From: Anadara kagoshimensis
Taxonomy: Eukaryota > Mollusca > Bivalvia > Arcoida > Arcidae
Length of the DNA stretch: 64,000 nucleotides
Assembly: GCA_021292105.1 (NCBI GenBank)
Contig: CM037860.1
Span: 15,766,698-15,830,697 of the forward strand
Direction: 5' to 3'
The notes below the pieces were generated by a model. The model made no database searches. It was not told where the DNA came from and worked only from the letters and a program-made list of their open reading frames with translations. Below, piece by piece: positions 1 through 10,774 of this stretch; position 1 is the first letter of the stretch, and each line of letters begins with the position of its first letter. Made by a program: the position numbers and the translations under genes.

Positions 1-330
1 AGGCGTTATAGCGCGAATTGAAAGGCGTTATATAACGTGAAATAAAGGCGTAATAACGCGAATTAAATGGTGTAATGGTGCCAATTAAAAGGCGTTATAA
101 CGCGAAATAAAGCCGTGATAACGCGGAATAAAGGCATTTGGAAAGGCGTTATAATGCTTTTATTTCGCATTACAACGACTTAAATTATTTCGCGTTATTA
201 CGTGACGCCTTTCTGAAGGCGTTTTTAACGCCTTTTATTCGCATTATAATGTCTTTATTTCGTGTTATCACGCCTTTAATTCGCATAATAATGCCTTTAT
301 TTCGCGTCATTACGCCTTTTAATTTTTTAT
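1..330. repeat. Opposed short tandem arrays (ACGCG repeat)
   Basis: An imperfect repeat of about 21 bp, core GGCGTTATAACGCGAAATAA, runs in one orientation from the left edge to about 150. It then continues as its reverse complement (TTATTTCGCATTATAACGCC-like) to about 330. Each unit is itself partly palindromic. The array runs off the left edge. A 64-codon reading frame inside it is a by-product of the repeat and is not called a gene. Confidence 0.75.
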
Positions 331-1088
331 GAATGGGCCATAGTCTTTCGTAGGTTAACACATTTATTTTACTCGAGATGTTTTTTGGGCTACAAATGTA
401 GTTGTTTTTTTTACTCTAATCATATCTCTGATTCATAATATACTGTTAATAATAACACGACCCGGCCATAGCCACTGCAGAAACTTAATGTATAGATCTA
501 CATTTATCATGCAAGGAAGAGCCTGGTAATTTTATGTTGATTTTTAAGTTGTTATTTTATTTTCCCGGTGATGCATGTAGCTGACAGGTCAATTTTTGGC
601 CGGTAATTTTGAGTGAACATTAGCCCCCGCCCGCCCCCTTCTCTCTCTCTCTCTCCCTCTCTCAAATCTATTACCATAAAACGTTAGCCTACAAATCCAT
701 ATACAGTGAATCGTTAAAATAATGACTGCGTGTATACATGTATATGTTTTATATGTTCTCTCTCTCTCCTTCTCTCTCTCCCAATCAATTGATCAGTGTC
801 ACGTGACTTGTTTATAGCTAAGTAAACCTGATAATCCTTGACCCATAAAATCAGGCCAAGTTTATTAACCTATTTGATGCTTTCATTTGCATTTCACATG
901 GTATCTTTCCGTTGTAAACAGTACATGTATACGATTTAAAGATGAGCGACGTACAAAACAATAACACTATCATATGTGAAGCTGTACTTTTATACCTGTA
1001 TTATAACAGTGAACGTGCCCGTTATCATCTTCTTGTTTCTACGCTGAAAAACAGACATCAGATCAATACCATATATATATATAAATAA

Positions 1089-1127
<39 letters not shown>

Positions 1128-1480
1128 TATATATATATATATATATATTGTTTACTAAATTTCCGACTTCGTCTCGATAGATTTTTTTGTAAACATCTGG
1201 CCCATCCCTATTTTAATATCTGAGTGTAGATTGAATTTATTTATAAACTCATTGTTTCATCAAAATCTATTTTGAATCAATACTGTATAGATCTATATAA
1301 AATCTGAATTGCCAAGACTATATACTGAATGTTTGTAAACAAAAGTTGAACCCGACGAAAACCACGTGGATGAGTCAGGTCGTGTCAAGGCTAACTTTGT
1401 TTTTAAGCAATGATTGGTGACACAATATTTCCCGCAATTCTACGGGTTGCACGCTTATGTTGTTTATACATGGAGCGTGG
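331..1480. other. Upstream region with simple repeats
   Basis: No coding sequence is seen. The stretch has CT-rich microsatellites (about 640-665 and 760-780) and an AT dinucleotide tract at about 1072-1148. A perfect palindromic E-box, GTCACGTGAC, lies at 798-807 and a second CACGTG at about 1362, roughly 150 bases before the predicted start site of the next gene. Whether these E-boxes act on that gene is inference. Confidence 0.5.
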
Positions 1481-1481
1481 C

Positions 1482-1488
1482 TATAAAA
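1482..1488 (+). promoter_or_regulatory. TATA box of the 111-aa gene
   Basis: TATAAAA lies in a GC-rich setting (GGC before, CCCGGG after). Initiator-like sequences TCAGATC (1512-1518) and TCAGTT (1517-1522) follow at about 30-37 bases. A consensus splice donor lies 70 bases further on. This spacing is typical of a focused TATA promoter. Confidence 0.65.
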
Positions 1489-1513
1489 CCCGGGAATATT
1501 GCTTCGGTAGCTC

Positions 1514-1586
1514 AGATCAGTTTTGCGCATTGTTGGATTGAAATAGATAATATTTTGTGAAATTGCAATTTTTCCATTAATATCAA
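1514..1586 (+). other. Predicted 5' UTR exon 1
   Basis: This is a predicted non-coding first exon, from the initiator to the donor at 1587 (CAA|GTAAGT). It has no ATG. It should join exon 2 at 2702, across an intron of 1,115 bases that ends in a pyrimidine-rich stretch and CAG at 2699-2701. The joined sequence puts an A at -3 of the first ATG. Confidence 0.55.
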
Positions 1587-1648
1587 GTAAGTACACTTTA
1601 TTTTATATTTTCAAAGTAAAACTCAGTTTCTACATACATTTTCACAGG

Positions 1649-1741
1649 CATCTGATTTTAATTTATATAAAATTATCCGAATTTACTCTGTAAATTATAT
1701 AGAGTAAAATGGGATAATTTTATATAAATTAAAATCAGATG
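1649..1741. repeat. Perfect 30-bp inverted repeat in the intron
   Basis: Arms 1649-1678 and 1712-1741 are exact reverse complements over 30 bases. The 33-base spacer holds a further inverted pair (ATTTACTCT / AGAGTAAAAT), so nearly the whole 93-base block can fold into one hairpin. It lies about 60 bases after the splice donor. It is probably a small foldback MITE. Confidence 0.85.
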
Positions 1742-2276
1742 ATTTTCCACAAGTACCTGTGATACATTTTTTGTAAAACCTGTCTTTTTGTTCTGTTGCT
1801 GGTTTTTTTCCTGCCGAAACTTTAACAGTTTAACGTTCTTGAAAAAAGTTTGTTTTAAATGTTTTTGTTTGATCAATTAAACTGCGTTTGAGTGTTGCTA
1901 ATTCAATGCCTAGACTATTTTAGTATTTAATTTCAAACTTTAATATTTTAAGTTTTTGCTAATTTCTAATGCAGATACAATGTATATTTGTTTACAAGTA
2001 AACTATATAGACCTAATGATGTACAAATGTACTTAGTTTCTCACAGAACACGTTCCCAACAAAATAAACATATACAACTCAAAAATGTAAATAGAATTCG
2101 GGAACAAGCCAGATGCTTATATCAACCCGTCTCCCGTGCCCAACATTAGCGGTGCGGGGAGGCGGGCTTTATGTTGCTGATTATTTATATGCATCCAAAA
2201 GAAAGGTATATTTCTCTTCAATGCAGCTTAGATTGCACCATATGATATTTCAACTTTTCTTTCTGGGAGATCATAC

Positions 2277-2496
2277 CAGAGGCGGATCCAGAATTTTGGA
2301 AAGGGTATAGTGTGAGAGCCGAAGGCTCGAATCATCTAGTCGGGGTCCGGGGGCATGCTCCCTCGTAAAATTTTGAAAAAAATTGCGCAAAATTCCTGCA
2401 TTCTGGTCTGCATCAAAGAGGAAAAAATCTTTCATTCAAAATGTATTATTAGCAACATAAAGGGGGGGGGGTGCGCCCCCGCTGAATCCGCCACTG
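2277..2496. mobile_element. hAT-like non-autonomous element
   Basis: The ends form an inverted pair, CAGAGGCGGATCCAG on the left and CTGAATCCGCCACTG on the right, matching the CAG...GGCGGATCCAG termini common in hAT MITEs. No clear 8-bp target duplication was found. A related fragment with the GAGCGCCGAAGGCGCGAGC core and the same AATCCGCCACTG end lies at about 15720-15893. Confidence 0.55.
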
Positions 2497-2536
2497 CATA
2501 CCCCCGCCCACCACCCCGTCTACCTTTTAACGATAA

Positions 2537-2637
2537 ATCCACAGGCGCTTGTTTCGATATTTAAAAAAAAAATAAAATCCCTTGACCCTAATATATTTTT
2601 ATTTTTTTTTTAAATATCGAAACAAGCGCCTGTGGAT
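2537..2637. repeat. Inverted repeat near the splice acceptor
   Basis: Arms of about 42 bases (2537-2578 and 2595-2637) are near-perfect reverse complements; each contains the core CCACAGGCGCTTGTTTCGAT or its complement. The spacer is about 16 bases. The hairpin ends 64 bases before the acceptor of the 111-aa gene. Confidence 0.8.
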
Positions 2638-2702
2638 AAATCACATAGACCCGCCTGTCCTAGAATGAAAAAAGTCACAAAACTTTTAATTGTACTTTCA
2701 GA

Positions 2703-3038
2703 ATGAACAAAAAAGAGACACGCTATTACATGGGAGAAGTTCATTATGCTCCACATATGAACCCCCAGCAACCACAGAAAAAGACCTGGTTCTTCAACAG
2801 TGACAGGCCGAGCTTTGATTTATCCAAGCCAAAGAAAATTCCCATACAGAAACAGCTGAGTAGACAGGACAGCACTGAAGAACATGCGAGTTCTCCGCCT
2901 GTAGGTTCCCCCACTGTTGGATCACCAATGGGAATGGGTTTGGGTTCACCACCAGCACACGGGTTCCAAGCAGAGCCAAAGATCATTCATCCTAGAGGCG
3001 AAAAATTACTCAAGAAAGAATTTGACTTTTGTCATTGA
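2703..3038 (+). CDS. Hypothetical 111-aa protein, terminal coding exon
   Basis: Not recognised. The reading frame is complete in one exon: the ATG lies one base after the acceptor CAG (2699-2701) and the stop TGA is at 3036-3038. The protein is hydrophilic, with no signal peptide or membrane segment. It starts with a tyrosine-rich stretch (RYYMGEVHYAP), continues through a lysine/proline region (SKPKKIPIQKQLSRQDS) and a glycine/serine/proline low-complexity middle (VGSPTVGSPMGMGLGSP), and ends basic (RGEKLLKKEFDFCH). SRQDS resembles a basophilic kinase site. Codon sense, a TATA promoter, an upstream donor and an AATAAA signal together support a real gene rather than a chance frame. A short, TATA-driven gene with an untranslated first exon would fit an inducible gene, but that is inference. 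Reading frames on the opposite strand here are shadows. Confidence 0.65.
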   Translation: MNKKETRYYMGEVHYAPHMNPQQPQKKTWFFNSDRPSFDLSKPKKIPIQKQLSRQDSTEEHASSPPVGSPTVGSPMGMGLGSPPAHGFQAEPKIIHPRGEKLLKKEFDFCH

Positions 3039-3480
3039 ACATGTCTATATAGACAGACAATCGGTATAAACATGTGAACCAAAATAGATAGTGGAGTCCA
3101 GTTTCTTTCTGTGAAAGATGATCTCAAAGCTATTCATGGATCAACACTGAGCGAGAGAGGCTGAGACTTTCTAGTCCTTTAGAACATGATCATAACTTTA
3201 TGACAGTGGTGGTAGTTATATTTTGAGTCCTGTAGATATGTTAGTCAAATATTTTTGCTATTTCTTTACATTTATACATGTATATTTATTTATGTACAAG
3301 TGCTAATCAAGTTTTGTGCGCACAAAATACGCATTTTTTCGTTTATATGTCATTCCTGTGCACAGGGTGTTTTTTTTTCATTTGAACCATGGTACGTAAA
3401 TGCATGTATTATAAGTGGGAAATCGAGTTTGAAAGTTAGTGTGTTTGATTTTGTTTGGTTGAATGTTATAATGAATTTAT

Positions 3481-3486
3481 AATAAA
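3481..3486 (+). terminator. Polyadenylation signal AATAAA
   Basis: This canonical AATAAA lies about 440 bases after the stop codon of the 111-aa gene and gives a plausible 3' UTR of 3039 to about 3505. Confidence 0.5.
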
Positions 3487-3570
3487 ATAAGTTTGACAGA
3501 TTTTCCTTTTTATCATTAATTTCAAGGTTTAAAATGCTTATAATTAAAGCAAAGTCCTTTGAAAAAGGAA

Positions 3571-3720
3571 GCGGTTGCCGAATGGTCTAAGAAAAGGTGT
3601 AAATTGCCGTCAAGGTTCAAATTCACCTCAAAACAAATTGTTATGCAAGTTTGTCAGTTCGCTTGCCGAAGGTCGGTATTTTTCTCTGGATAATCCGGTT
3701 TCCTCCGCAATCACAGAACA
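3571..3720 (+). mobile_element. tRNA-derived SINE, Leu-like head
   Basis: The head resembles a class II tRNA (GGTTGCCGAATGGTCTAAG as A box region, GGTTCAAATTC as B box). The body reads CTTGCCGAAGGTCGG and ATAATCCGGTTTCCTCC. Related bodies occur on the minus strand at 59120-59335 and as fragments near 36275, 56540 and 60835. Confidence 0.6.
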
Positions 3721-3764
3721 CTGCTTCCATGCAAACGAAAAATGGGAGAGTGGGCAAAAAATTA

Positions 3765-3939
3765 CTGCAATTCGGTAAAATTTCCGCTTTTTTATTTTTG
3801 TGTAAATTCGCGAGTGTAACAAACGAAAATAACACTCGCGAATGTTTTTGCAGTGACCATCGTCCAACAACGCAAAAACAAAAGCGCGAAATGGTCATTA
3901 TCACGGAAATTAATGACGCGAAAATTTCCTGATTTACAG
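3765..3939. mobile_element. TA-flanked MITE
   Basis: Terminal inverted repeats CTGCAATTCGGTAAAATTT (left) and the complement of AAATTTCCTGATTTACAG (right) are flanked by TA on both sides (3763-3764, 3940-3941). An internal hairpin is built on TTCGCGAGTG / CACTCGCGAA. This fits a non-autonomous Tc1/mariner-type element. Reading frames crossing it on both strands are not genes. Confidence 0.6.
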
Positions 3940-3942
3940 TAA

Positions 3943-5860
3943 TTCGATCCAATTATTTCGAAAAATATAACCAGAGTAAATGTTTAGAACACTGCTTTCA
4001 TTCTAGCGCTCTCATTCCAAGATTTTTTTAGCGCTATATACATGTAGCTAGAAAAAAATGCATAACAATTAAATCGTTTTCCCTTGTTAAATCTATTCAT
4101 CGCTGTAACAAGTAGCCTACTGTTATTTTCAGATGTAACCGTGACCGATTTTAACTAATTTAAGTACTTAATTTAGTACTGAGCACAGCTGAAATAGAAA
4201 CCGGAGTTGAAATGTATTATTATCATTGGATAAAAAATGTGCAAGTGTACTTCGATAATGGTGTTTTTAATGCATTTTGCATTGGCCCCAATGCACTCGT
4301 AAACATGTGCACGCCTTGTTTACTGGTTTTCAATTTGCACTGGACTTGATGAGTCAAAAGTTCATGCAGTCTGCCCACACGTTGCTCATTGTTTACAAAC
4401 ATTGAGACGTTCAATTGAATTTCCTGTTAGATAACATTGACCCCATTTATATGCTTCAACATTTAATTTAAATCAATTTCTGCTGTTTCCTTCTGTTTAT
4501 AAAAACATGGTGCACTTGACCCTCGAGCTCTTGTATGTACTTGTAAGTAAACGGCGGCTAAACGCATACATCTATACTGAGAGGTAGCCGCGTTTTATTA
4601 TTTTATATGAGGTTGTCTGGTCGATTTAAAGTTGTTGACTGACAATAATATTGACCGAGAAACCGCATTTCTAAATTAACATAAAAATGTAAACATTTTC
4701 GTCACCATGTGTTTTGTCGTTGATTTTTAATCAACATAGCAGACGATATGAACCGCAATGAATGTACTGATCATCTTAAGATATTCAATGCATGATGCAT
4801 CACATCACTGCACTACTCTGCATCAAGAATGTTGACTACTTTGAATGTGTGCATAATTAACTTACTTGCACAAAGATTTCAAGGCCAAAGTAATTACGAG
4901 GGTTCTTTGACGTACCATGACACGTGGCAAGTTTTTCCGAAGCGCTCCGTTACTTCCATTTTTAAATGTCGAGTGCTTGGCGCATGATTCAAGTCTTGGT
5001 CAGACCCAGGCAGGGGTTCGAACCTACGACCTTCCACATATGAACCGAGCATTTACATTAACATGTACAAATGCAGTGAAGTCATATAATAAATCGCTAA
5101 AAATTCTGATTTTTAATTAAGATAATTCAAGTTGGGGATACTATATTCAATTTAATGAGACTTATACGGTGCTTTGATCATACAAACGGGTTTAGTCAGT
5201 TTTGATTAAAAATTCTGACCCCGTCTACAGTATGGGATTCGCTAGGTCGCTAGTGTTGTTGCAATCACAGGTTGTAATAGCGTATTTTAGCTGTTATAAT
5301 ATGTGTGTCCCTATTTCTATCTAATTAAAGTACATTATTTTTAATAGTATAATTTTCTTTTAATACTGACTTTTTTTTTTGGGGGGGGGAGAGCACATAT
5401 TTTATAAAAATGCTGCTGAACATCAACTTGAGGTTGTCTCGACATGATGGCTTTCCAATGTTGTGGAGAAGATAGAGTACAAGCGTCAAAAACTGATCAA
5501 TTCACCACTGCGAGGTGAAAATGTTGCAAGAAAAGGTGTACATGTACTATAAAAATTATTTCGAGAACGTTTTATTAATATTTACTAGCTTTAAATAGCA
5601 AACATTGACATTAAAATATACATGATTTTTCTCCTAAAAATAGAAGTCTGCCTGAATTACCAGATGTTGTTGATATAACAATGTAAATAGGTCAGACATT
5701 TAAAATATCGTCGATTTCATACTTGAGAACGTAGGCGATTATATTATGAATCATATTTGTTTCAGATGTTGAACTTAGATTAATCTAATATAACCTGACA
5801 TTTTAAGAAACACGTTTCATCCTCGTGATTTTCATTCTGCATGCACTGGTATAGCAAAAA
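3943..5860. other. No gene seen
   Basis: AT-rich sequence without convincing coding potential. A tRNA-like B-box fragment on the minus strand (GGGGTTCGAACCT, about 5013-5025) marks a SINE remnant. A short T/G homopolymer junction lies at about 5371-5389. Confidence 0.5.
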
Positions 5861-5861
5861 T

Positions 5862-6190
5862 CGTTAGAAATAGACACCATGCAACGGGTTCGAGCACACA
5901 ATCTTTCACTTACGAAACAATATACTTTGCCACTGCCAAGAGAGTGCAACAGACTATGTATGCTATATACATGATGGTAATCACACGCAAAAAATCGTTA
6001 GAAATAGACACCATGCAACGGGTTCGAGCCCACAACCGCTCACTTAAGAAGAAGCGATACACTTTGTCAAATCCATGAGAGTGCAGTAGACTATGTATAC
6101 TATATACTGATGATAATCGCACGCAAAAATTGTTAGAAATAGACACCATGCAGCGGGTTCGAACCCACAACCTTTCACTTACGAAGCGAT
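5862..6190 (-). repeat. Three tandem copies of a tRNA-like fragment
   Basis: Three copies of a unit of about 130 bases begin near 5862, 5993 and 6128. Each carries GTTAGAAATAGACACCATGCA followed by a reversed B-box-like GGGTTCGAGCC. The unit looks like a SINE head that was tandemly multiplied. A minus-strand frame of 94 codons crosses it and is rejected as a gene. Confidence 0.65.
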
Positions 6191-6199
6191 GCATATAAG

Positions 6200-7825
6200 T
6201 GAAATATTCTTAAATAAGACGTTAACACCATTACTCAACTCAAGTTTGTTACTTTATGTATGAATGCCGGCAGCAGTCAACATCGAGTTCAAGAGTTTAA
6301 GGCCTTGAATCCATCCTTGAACTAAAAGACATCAACAAACTAAACAACTAAACAAAGAAAATTGTTTTCAATAGAATTTATTGAACTGTGACGATATTGG
6401 TTGGTATGGCGGCAAACTGAGGCTAACAAACTGTTTGTTCTGGTTTTTTAAAATAAAAAAATCAGCAGTAGATCTACGGTCATGGTACATGCATCCACTT
6501 CAGATCATGTATGTGCATGGTTTGGTCATGTGCAATTAGATCAATATGATAAGAATTCAAAATATTTGTCAGTCAAATGTATTTAATGTTTTAAATTTTC
6601 TATTTCCAATCTATGTCTATATATAGCGTATTTTTACAAACAGGAATCATTTAAATGCGTTAGATGTGTACATATAAATAAATACGAGGTCTGTATTAGA
6701 CCAAGCACACAAAAATGAAACAAGAGATCAGAAAGTCAGGTGTCTCATCCGATTAATTGTTAAAATTAGTTTACGGGAAACATTGATGGGGCGGTACCTT
6801 CGAAAGTCGGGTCGTTTGGGTCCTCTAGTGATACTGTCATGTGCTGATTTTTATTTATATTATAAAATAATTCAATCGCGTTATTAGCTGATTTTGAATG
6901 CAGTAGTTTATAAAAAATTATACTATTACTACAGCACTCGACATTAATTTGTCATTAAAATGCCAGTCTGCCCTAGGTAGGGAGCTTTATCATAGGTGGT
7001 CCCAATATAATTATGTTGGTCTTTTCTCTTATTCTTATTAGGCGGGGCTATTCTGTCGTCAACGGCCCTTTTTATTGGTGTTCATCTAAATTCGTATTCT
7101 TCTGGTTTCGCGTGTGTCCTTTTTGCACTGACTGTTACCATGTAAATGCATGGTTTTTTTTAAATTGCAAATCGTAATTTACCCCTTTTATAAATGGTGC
7201 CGCTATATTGTGTTTGTCGTATTTCTAATTGTTTTGTTATGCGATTTGTTGAGTCTTTGTAGTTTTCAAGTGCATGTGTTATTCTATGTGTTATTCTATT
7301 TCTATTTGACAGTTTTGTGTTTTTCTCGGTGTAAATTGCAGCCAGGGGACACCAAAGGATGACGACATCTGCGGCTGTCTTTCTCCCGATTGCCATACAC
7401 GAAATTTACTGCGTACAGATTGACTCTTAACATCCTTATTGCTTTTCAAACACATCTACCGCTGTGTGACTGAGTGAATGAACTTCGTGCATAATTGATA
7501 TATACTTCTTATTATTCTACTACATAAAACAGAAAACTTAGAAAGTTTCACTATCTCAAGAATGAAACGATTTTCAGTTTGTTCCTCTATAGTAACAACT
7601 TATGGATTCCAAACTTTATTTGGCGTCAAAATAACAATGCCCAATGAAGTCCAAAGAATGAAGCTCCAGACAAGAAGTCACTTTGGTATAACAAAATGAA
7701 ATTATTCTTAAAACTGAACGAATATATTTGGCTTTCTTGTCTGGAGCCTCAAGTCGACGTTGTCAACGTCTCATTGACGTCCGGACTGCATTAGACGTTA
7801 TAATCTCGCCGTTGGTCTTCTAATC
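6200..7825. other. No gene seen
   Basis: No coding exon, RNA gene or clear repeat could be supported. Reading frames near 7150-7396 are short, overlap on both strands and show no recognisable domain. Confidence 0.45.
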
Positions 7826-7828
7826 ATT

Positions 7829-8180
7829 AGGTTGATTAGTTGGTTGAATGTTGCAACATCTATTCGCGACAAGAACTATCTTATTAATTTCTATGGATTA
7901 ATCTATGAACAAGTTCGTGTATGCATGTGAAGTGCAAGTGTGTTTTATGGTCTGCCGTGTACTAGCGCGCACTCAGGGCGACGTTTAAGTAGCTAGCTCA
8001 CCTAGTCAGTACGCCACAGACAAGCGTACCACTTCCCTAGTCCATTATACTGATACCAGGCGAACCGCGGAAAGGTCAACGGCAAGGAAAATTCACTTTT
8101 CCACATGTGGTCTAAGCGGGACTCGAACTCATAGCGGTGAGTGACCCTGGATTTCCATCAGGCCACCGCGGCCTCGGTCT
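7829..8180 (-). mobile_element. SINE-like repeat, copy 1
   Basis: The repeat begins near GGTTGATTAGTTGGTTGAATG, continues through ATTCGCGACAAGAACTA and CAGACAAGCGTACCACT, and ends with a reversed tRNA-like B box (GGGACTCGAACTC) near 8110. A second copy at about 21859-22020 and 23260-23440 is interrupted by a mariner element. Confidence 0.6.
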
Positions 8181-8519
8181 AATCATTAGGGGTTGCTATG
8201 TACTAGTATATAAGTTGTTTTGATCAGACGTGACCTTTTTTATATTTGTTTTGTAGTTATCTATGTAAGTTATATAGATTTAACATATATCTATTTGTTT
8301 TGTCGGTCAGATTTTGAGTACTTGTAACACAACAGACTGAACATTGCTGACCTAACCTAGAAACCGGATCATAATAATAATCCCTTATCATAACTATGTC
8401 ACATGTCCGACCTTCTATTTTACTTTATGATGTCATATTAGGCTATATTTTATCACAACTTGTACTTTTATTTTTAATTAAATTCCAACAAAACTGGAAA
8501 ACATTAAACATTTGTTGAC

Positions 8520-8735
8520 AATTAAACTTTGTCAAAAGGCCCCTTGCTTTGCGTGAAGTATTTTTTTTCTACAACGAAACATGCTGTTACAAATGCATTG
8601 TTGACGCAAGGTGCTTATCAAGGCCTCCAAAAAATTTATAGATGTCATAACAATTGTTGATAAGTATGATGTCTCTGTTTCCAACCGTATATCCTGAATA
8701 TATTTGACGTCCCATAAGTCCGTGTTCCTTTCCTA
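8520..8735 (+). pseudogene. Reverse transcriptase C-terminal fragment
   Basis: A short plus-strand stretch translates to a patchy match with the region downstream of the RT core in the same element family as the fragment at 9160-9720. A lysine/isoleucine stretch leads to VDKYDVSVS at about 8655-8690. Stops interrupt the frame. The family is probably Penelope-like, but that label is from memory of motifs only. Confidence 0.4.
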
Positions 8736-9159
8736 ATTTCGATTACATACATAGCTTGTAGCTAGATAAACCAGCAGGCGCGTAGCTCCCTATACGCCAC
8801 GGCGTCCACATAATTTTTGTAATTTTTTTTATCTTTTTAATATGATTTCGGCTTGAAACATTCCTTCACACTTAAAAATACAATAAAATGATTCGTCTAA
8901 CTAATATTTTAATTTAATTTTAGGTAAAGGTTCCAATCGCTAGATCGTTTTCAGGCCTTTTTTAAAATTTATTGTTACTAATTCGTATTCACTTGTATTC
9001 ATTCACAAAAACGGTAAACGAAGATACAGATATCTAGTGTTAACAGGGATTCTGCTTATTTTGTCAAGCACCATATCGATTCCAAACAGAACATACTGAA
9101 GATACCATAAGAAATGTTAGAATTTTTGATAGACAACATATATAAAATATACTTTTCCA

Positions 9160-9720
9160 ACAAACAACCTGTAAACCAATGGGTACGAAATGTGCACCAT
9201 TATTTGCTGATTTGTTTCTTTATACGTATCAAGCAGAATTTATGCAGAACTTTCGTAAATATTTAGAGAAGACTTGCCATTCAACTCCACATAAGTTATA
9301 TAGATGACGATCTATCTCTAAATAATGATTATGTAAATTCCATCTAACCCAGTGAGCTTGAAATAAAAGATACGACTGATTCTTCAAGTTATGCTTAATA
9401 TTTAGATTCGTGCATCAACTATGACATCCATGAAAAGCTACATTTGCAGCAATATACCCGCTCCTTCTGTTTATGGTGTATTTGTTTCTCAATACGCTAT
9501 GACAGAGCGTGTTCACACAACAGTAACTTTATACAATGAAGCAAGCTGCTCACAAATAAATGGTTGACGCAGGGACATTGCAAGTCTATGCTATCAAAGT
9601 ACTGAAATGTTTTTTTTTTCCGTCACCACAATATTGTTGATAAGTATGATGTTTCTGTATCCAAAATTACTCTGGATATATTTGACATGCCATACTTCCA
9701 TGGTCCTTTTATTCTGAATT
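9160..9720 (+). pseudogene. Decayed reverse transcriptase (Penelope-like?)
   Basis: The plus-strand translation shows PMGTKCAPLFADLFLYTY at about 9174-9227. A YIDDDLSLNN motif follows (about 9297-9328), the YxDD catalytic core of reverse transcriptases. Next come SELEIKDTT, YLD and VYGVFVSQYAMTER, and finally VDKYDVSVS-like sequence near 9630-9660. At least three frame changes or stops break it. The order of motifs matches a family of retroelement RTs abundant in bivalves and corals that I associate with Penelope-like elements. The call as an RT is firm; the clade is not. Confidence 0.65.
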
Positions 9721-9730
9721 TGACGGTGCA

Positions 9731-9880
9731 TGGTGCTTACCCTTCCGGAGAACCCGGCCTCACTTCACCTGGTGGAAGTTCGCGTGTTTTTAAAAATTGT
9801 TTTGCCAGTGTCACAGTACTTTGCTTTGGGTCTCTGGTTTGAATATGGATTGGTATGTTTGTTTTTATTTTATTTTATTT
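9731..9880 (+). repeat. Dispersed repeat (CTTACCCTTCCGGAG family), copy 1
   Basis: Shares GGTGCTTACCCTTCCGGAG, then CGGCCTCACTTC and a TGGTAGAAGTTC-like block, with copies at 10151, 10251, 18641 and 62251. This copy ends in TGAATATGGATTGGTATG and a T-rich tail. Confidence 0.65.
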
Positions 9881-10150
9881 TTTTTTTGTTTTACATTTGA
9901 AACAATTCAAAAGTAGCACATGGCAATTTGATTACTTCCTATTGCGACCGTTCGAAATTTCAAGAAACAAAAATGACCTTCAGTAAACATTTAAAAAAAT
10001 CCCGCCTTCAGATTCCACCAATTTCATTTAAATGAATATTTCCAAATTTTCAGGGGGGTGCCTCATAACCACCACCCCTGCATGTCTTTGGTGCGAAATT
10101 TCATCCTCATTTAATCCTCATCATTTTCACCTAGCCACGCGCCTGACCAG

Positions 10151-10365
10151 GAGGTGCTTACCCTTCCGGAACAATCGGTCTCACTCCCGCGTGGTAAAAT
10201 TCCACGTGTTTAACCTAATTAACCAGCTTCAATGCTGCTTTTGGTTGTAGGTGTTTACTCTTCCGGAGCACCCGGCCTCACATCAGCGTGGTAGAAGTTT
10301 AACCTAATTAACCAGCTTAGCTCTTAGCTTTGGAATTGTGGTTTAGGCAGTCTGTGACAGGTCAT
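10151..10365 (+). repeat. Dispersed repeat, two tandem copies
   Basis: Two copies of the CTTACCCTTCCGGAG family lie head to tail at 10151 and 10251. Both contain AACCTAATTAACCAGCTT. The duplication is local and imperfect. Confidence 0.65.
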
Positions 10366-10774
10366 CGCCGTTATGTATAACATAACCTCTGACTGCAAAA
10401 CACTTTTGATAATACCCAGAGCTGATTAATCTTACAGTTCCATTTTCGTTACTTGCATCAAGGAATTGTCTGATTCATTAGGTTTTTATTTACAAGCCTT
10501 AGAAGGACTAGCGAGCTAAGGTAAAAGTTGTATGTATACTATAAAGTGTGTAGTAAAATCACATACTTGAACAGAATCACCAAGAACCTACGGACTGAGA
10601 ACCCATGTTCTCACACCTGTGACATGAAAATCCCTTGTTTTAACCCATGTGGGATTTCCTTTTCTTCCATCAACCTATGTTTGAGATAGAGATTTCCGCT
10701 TGAATACACGATGGTAGAAATTTCTTTCTTCCATATCTGCTCATGTAAGATAGGGGTTTTCCCTATGTGAGATT

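Noticed and set aside
138-332. 64-codon frame at the left edge
   Set aside because: Lies wholly in the ACGCG repeat array.
2744-2986. Minus-strand frames of 80 and 61 codons opposite the 111-aa gene
   Set aside because: Shadow frames; the plus strand has the promoter, splice and polyadenylation signals.
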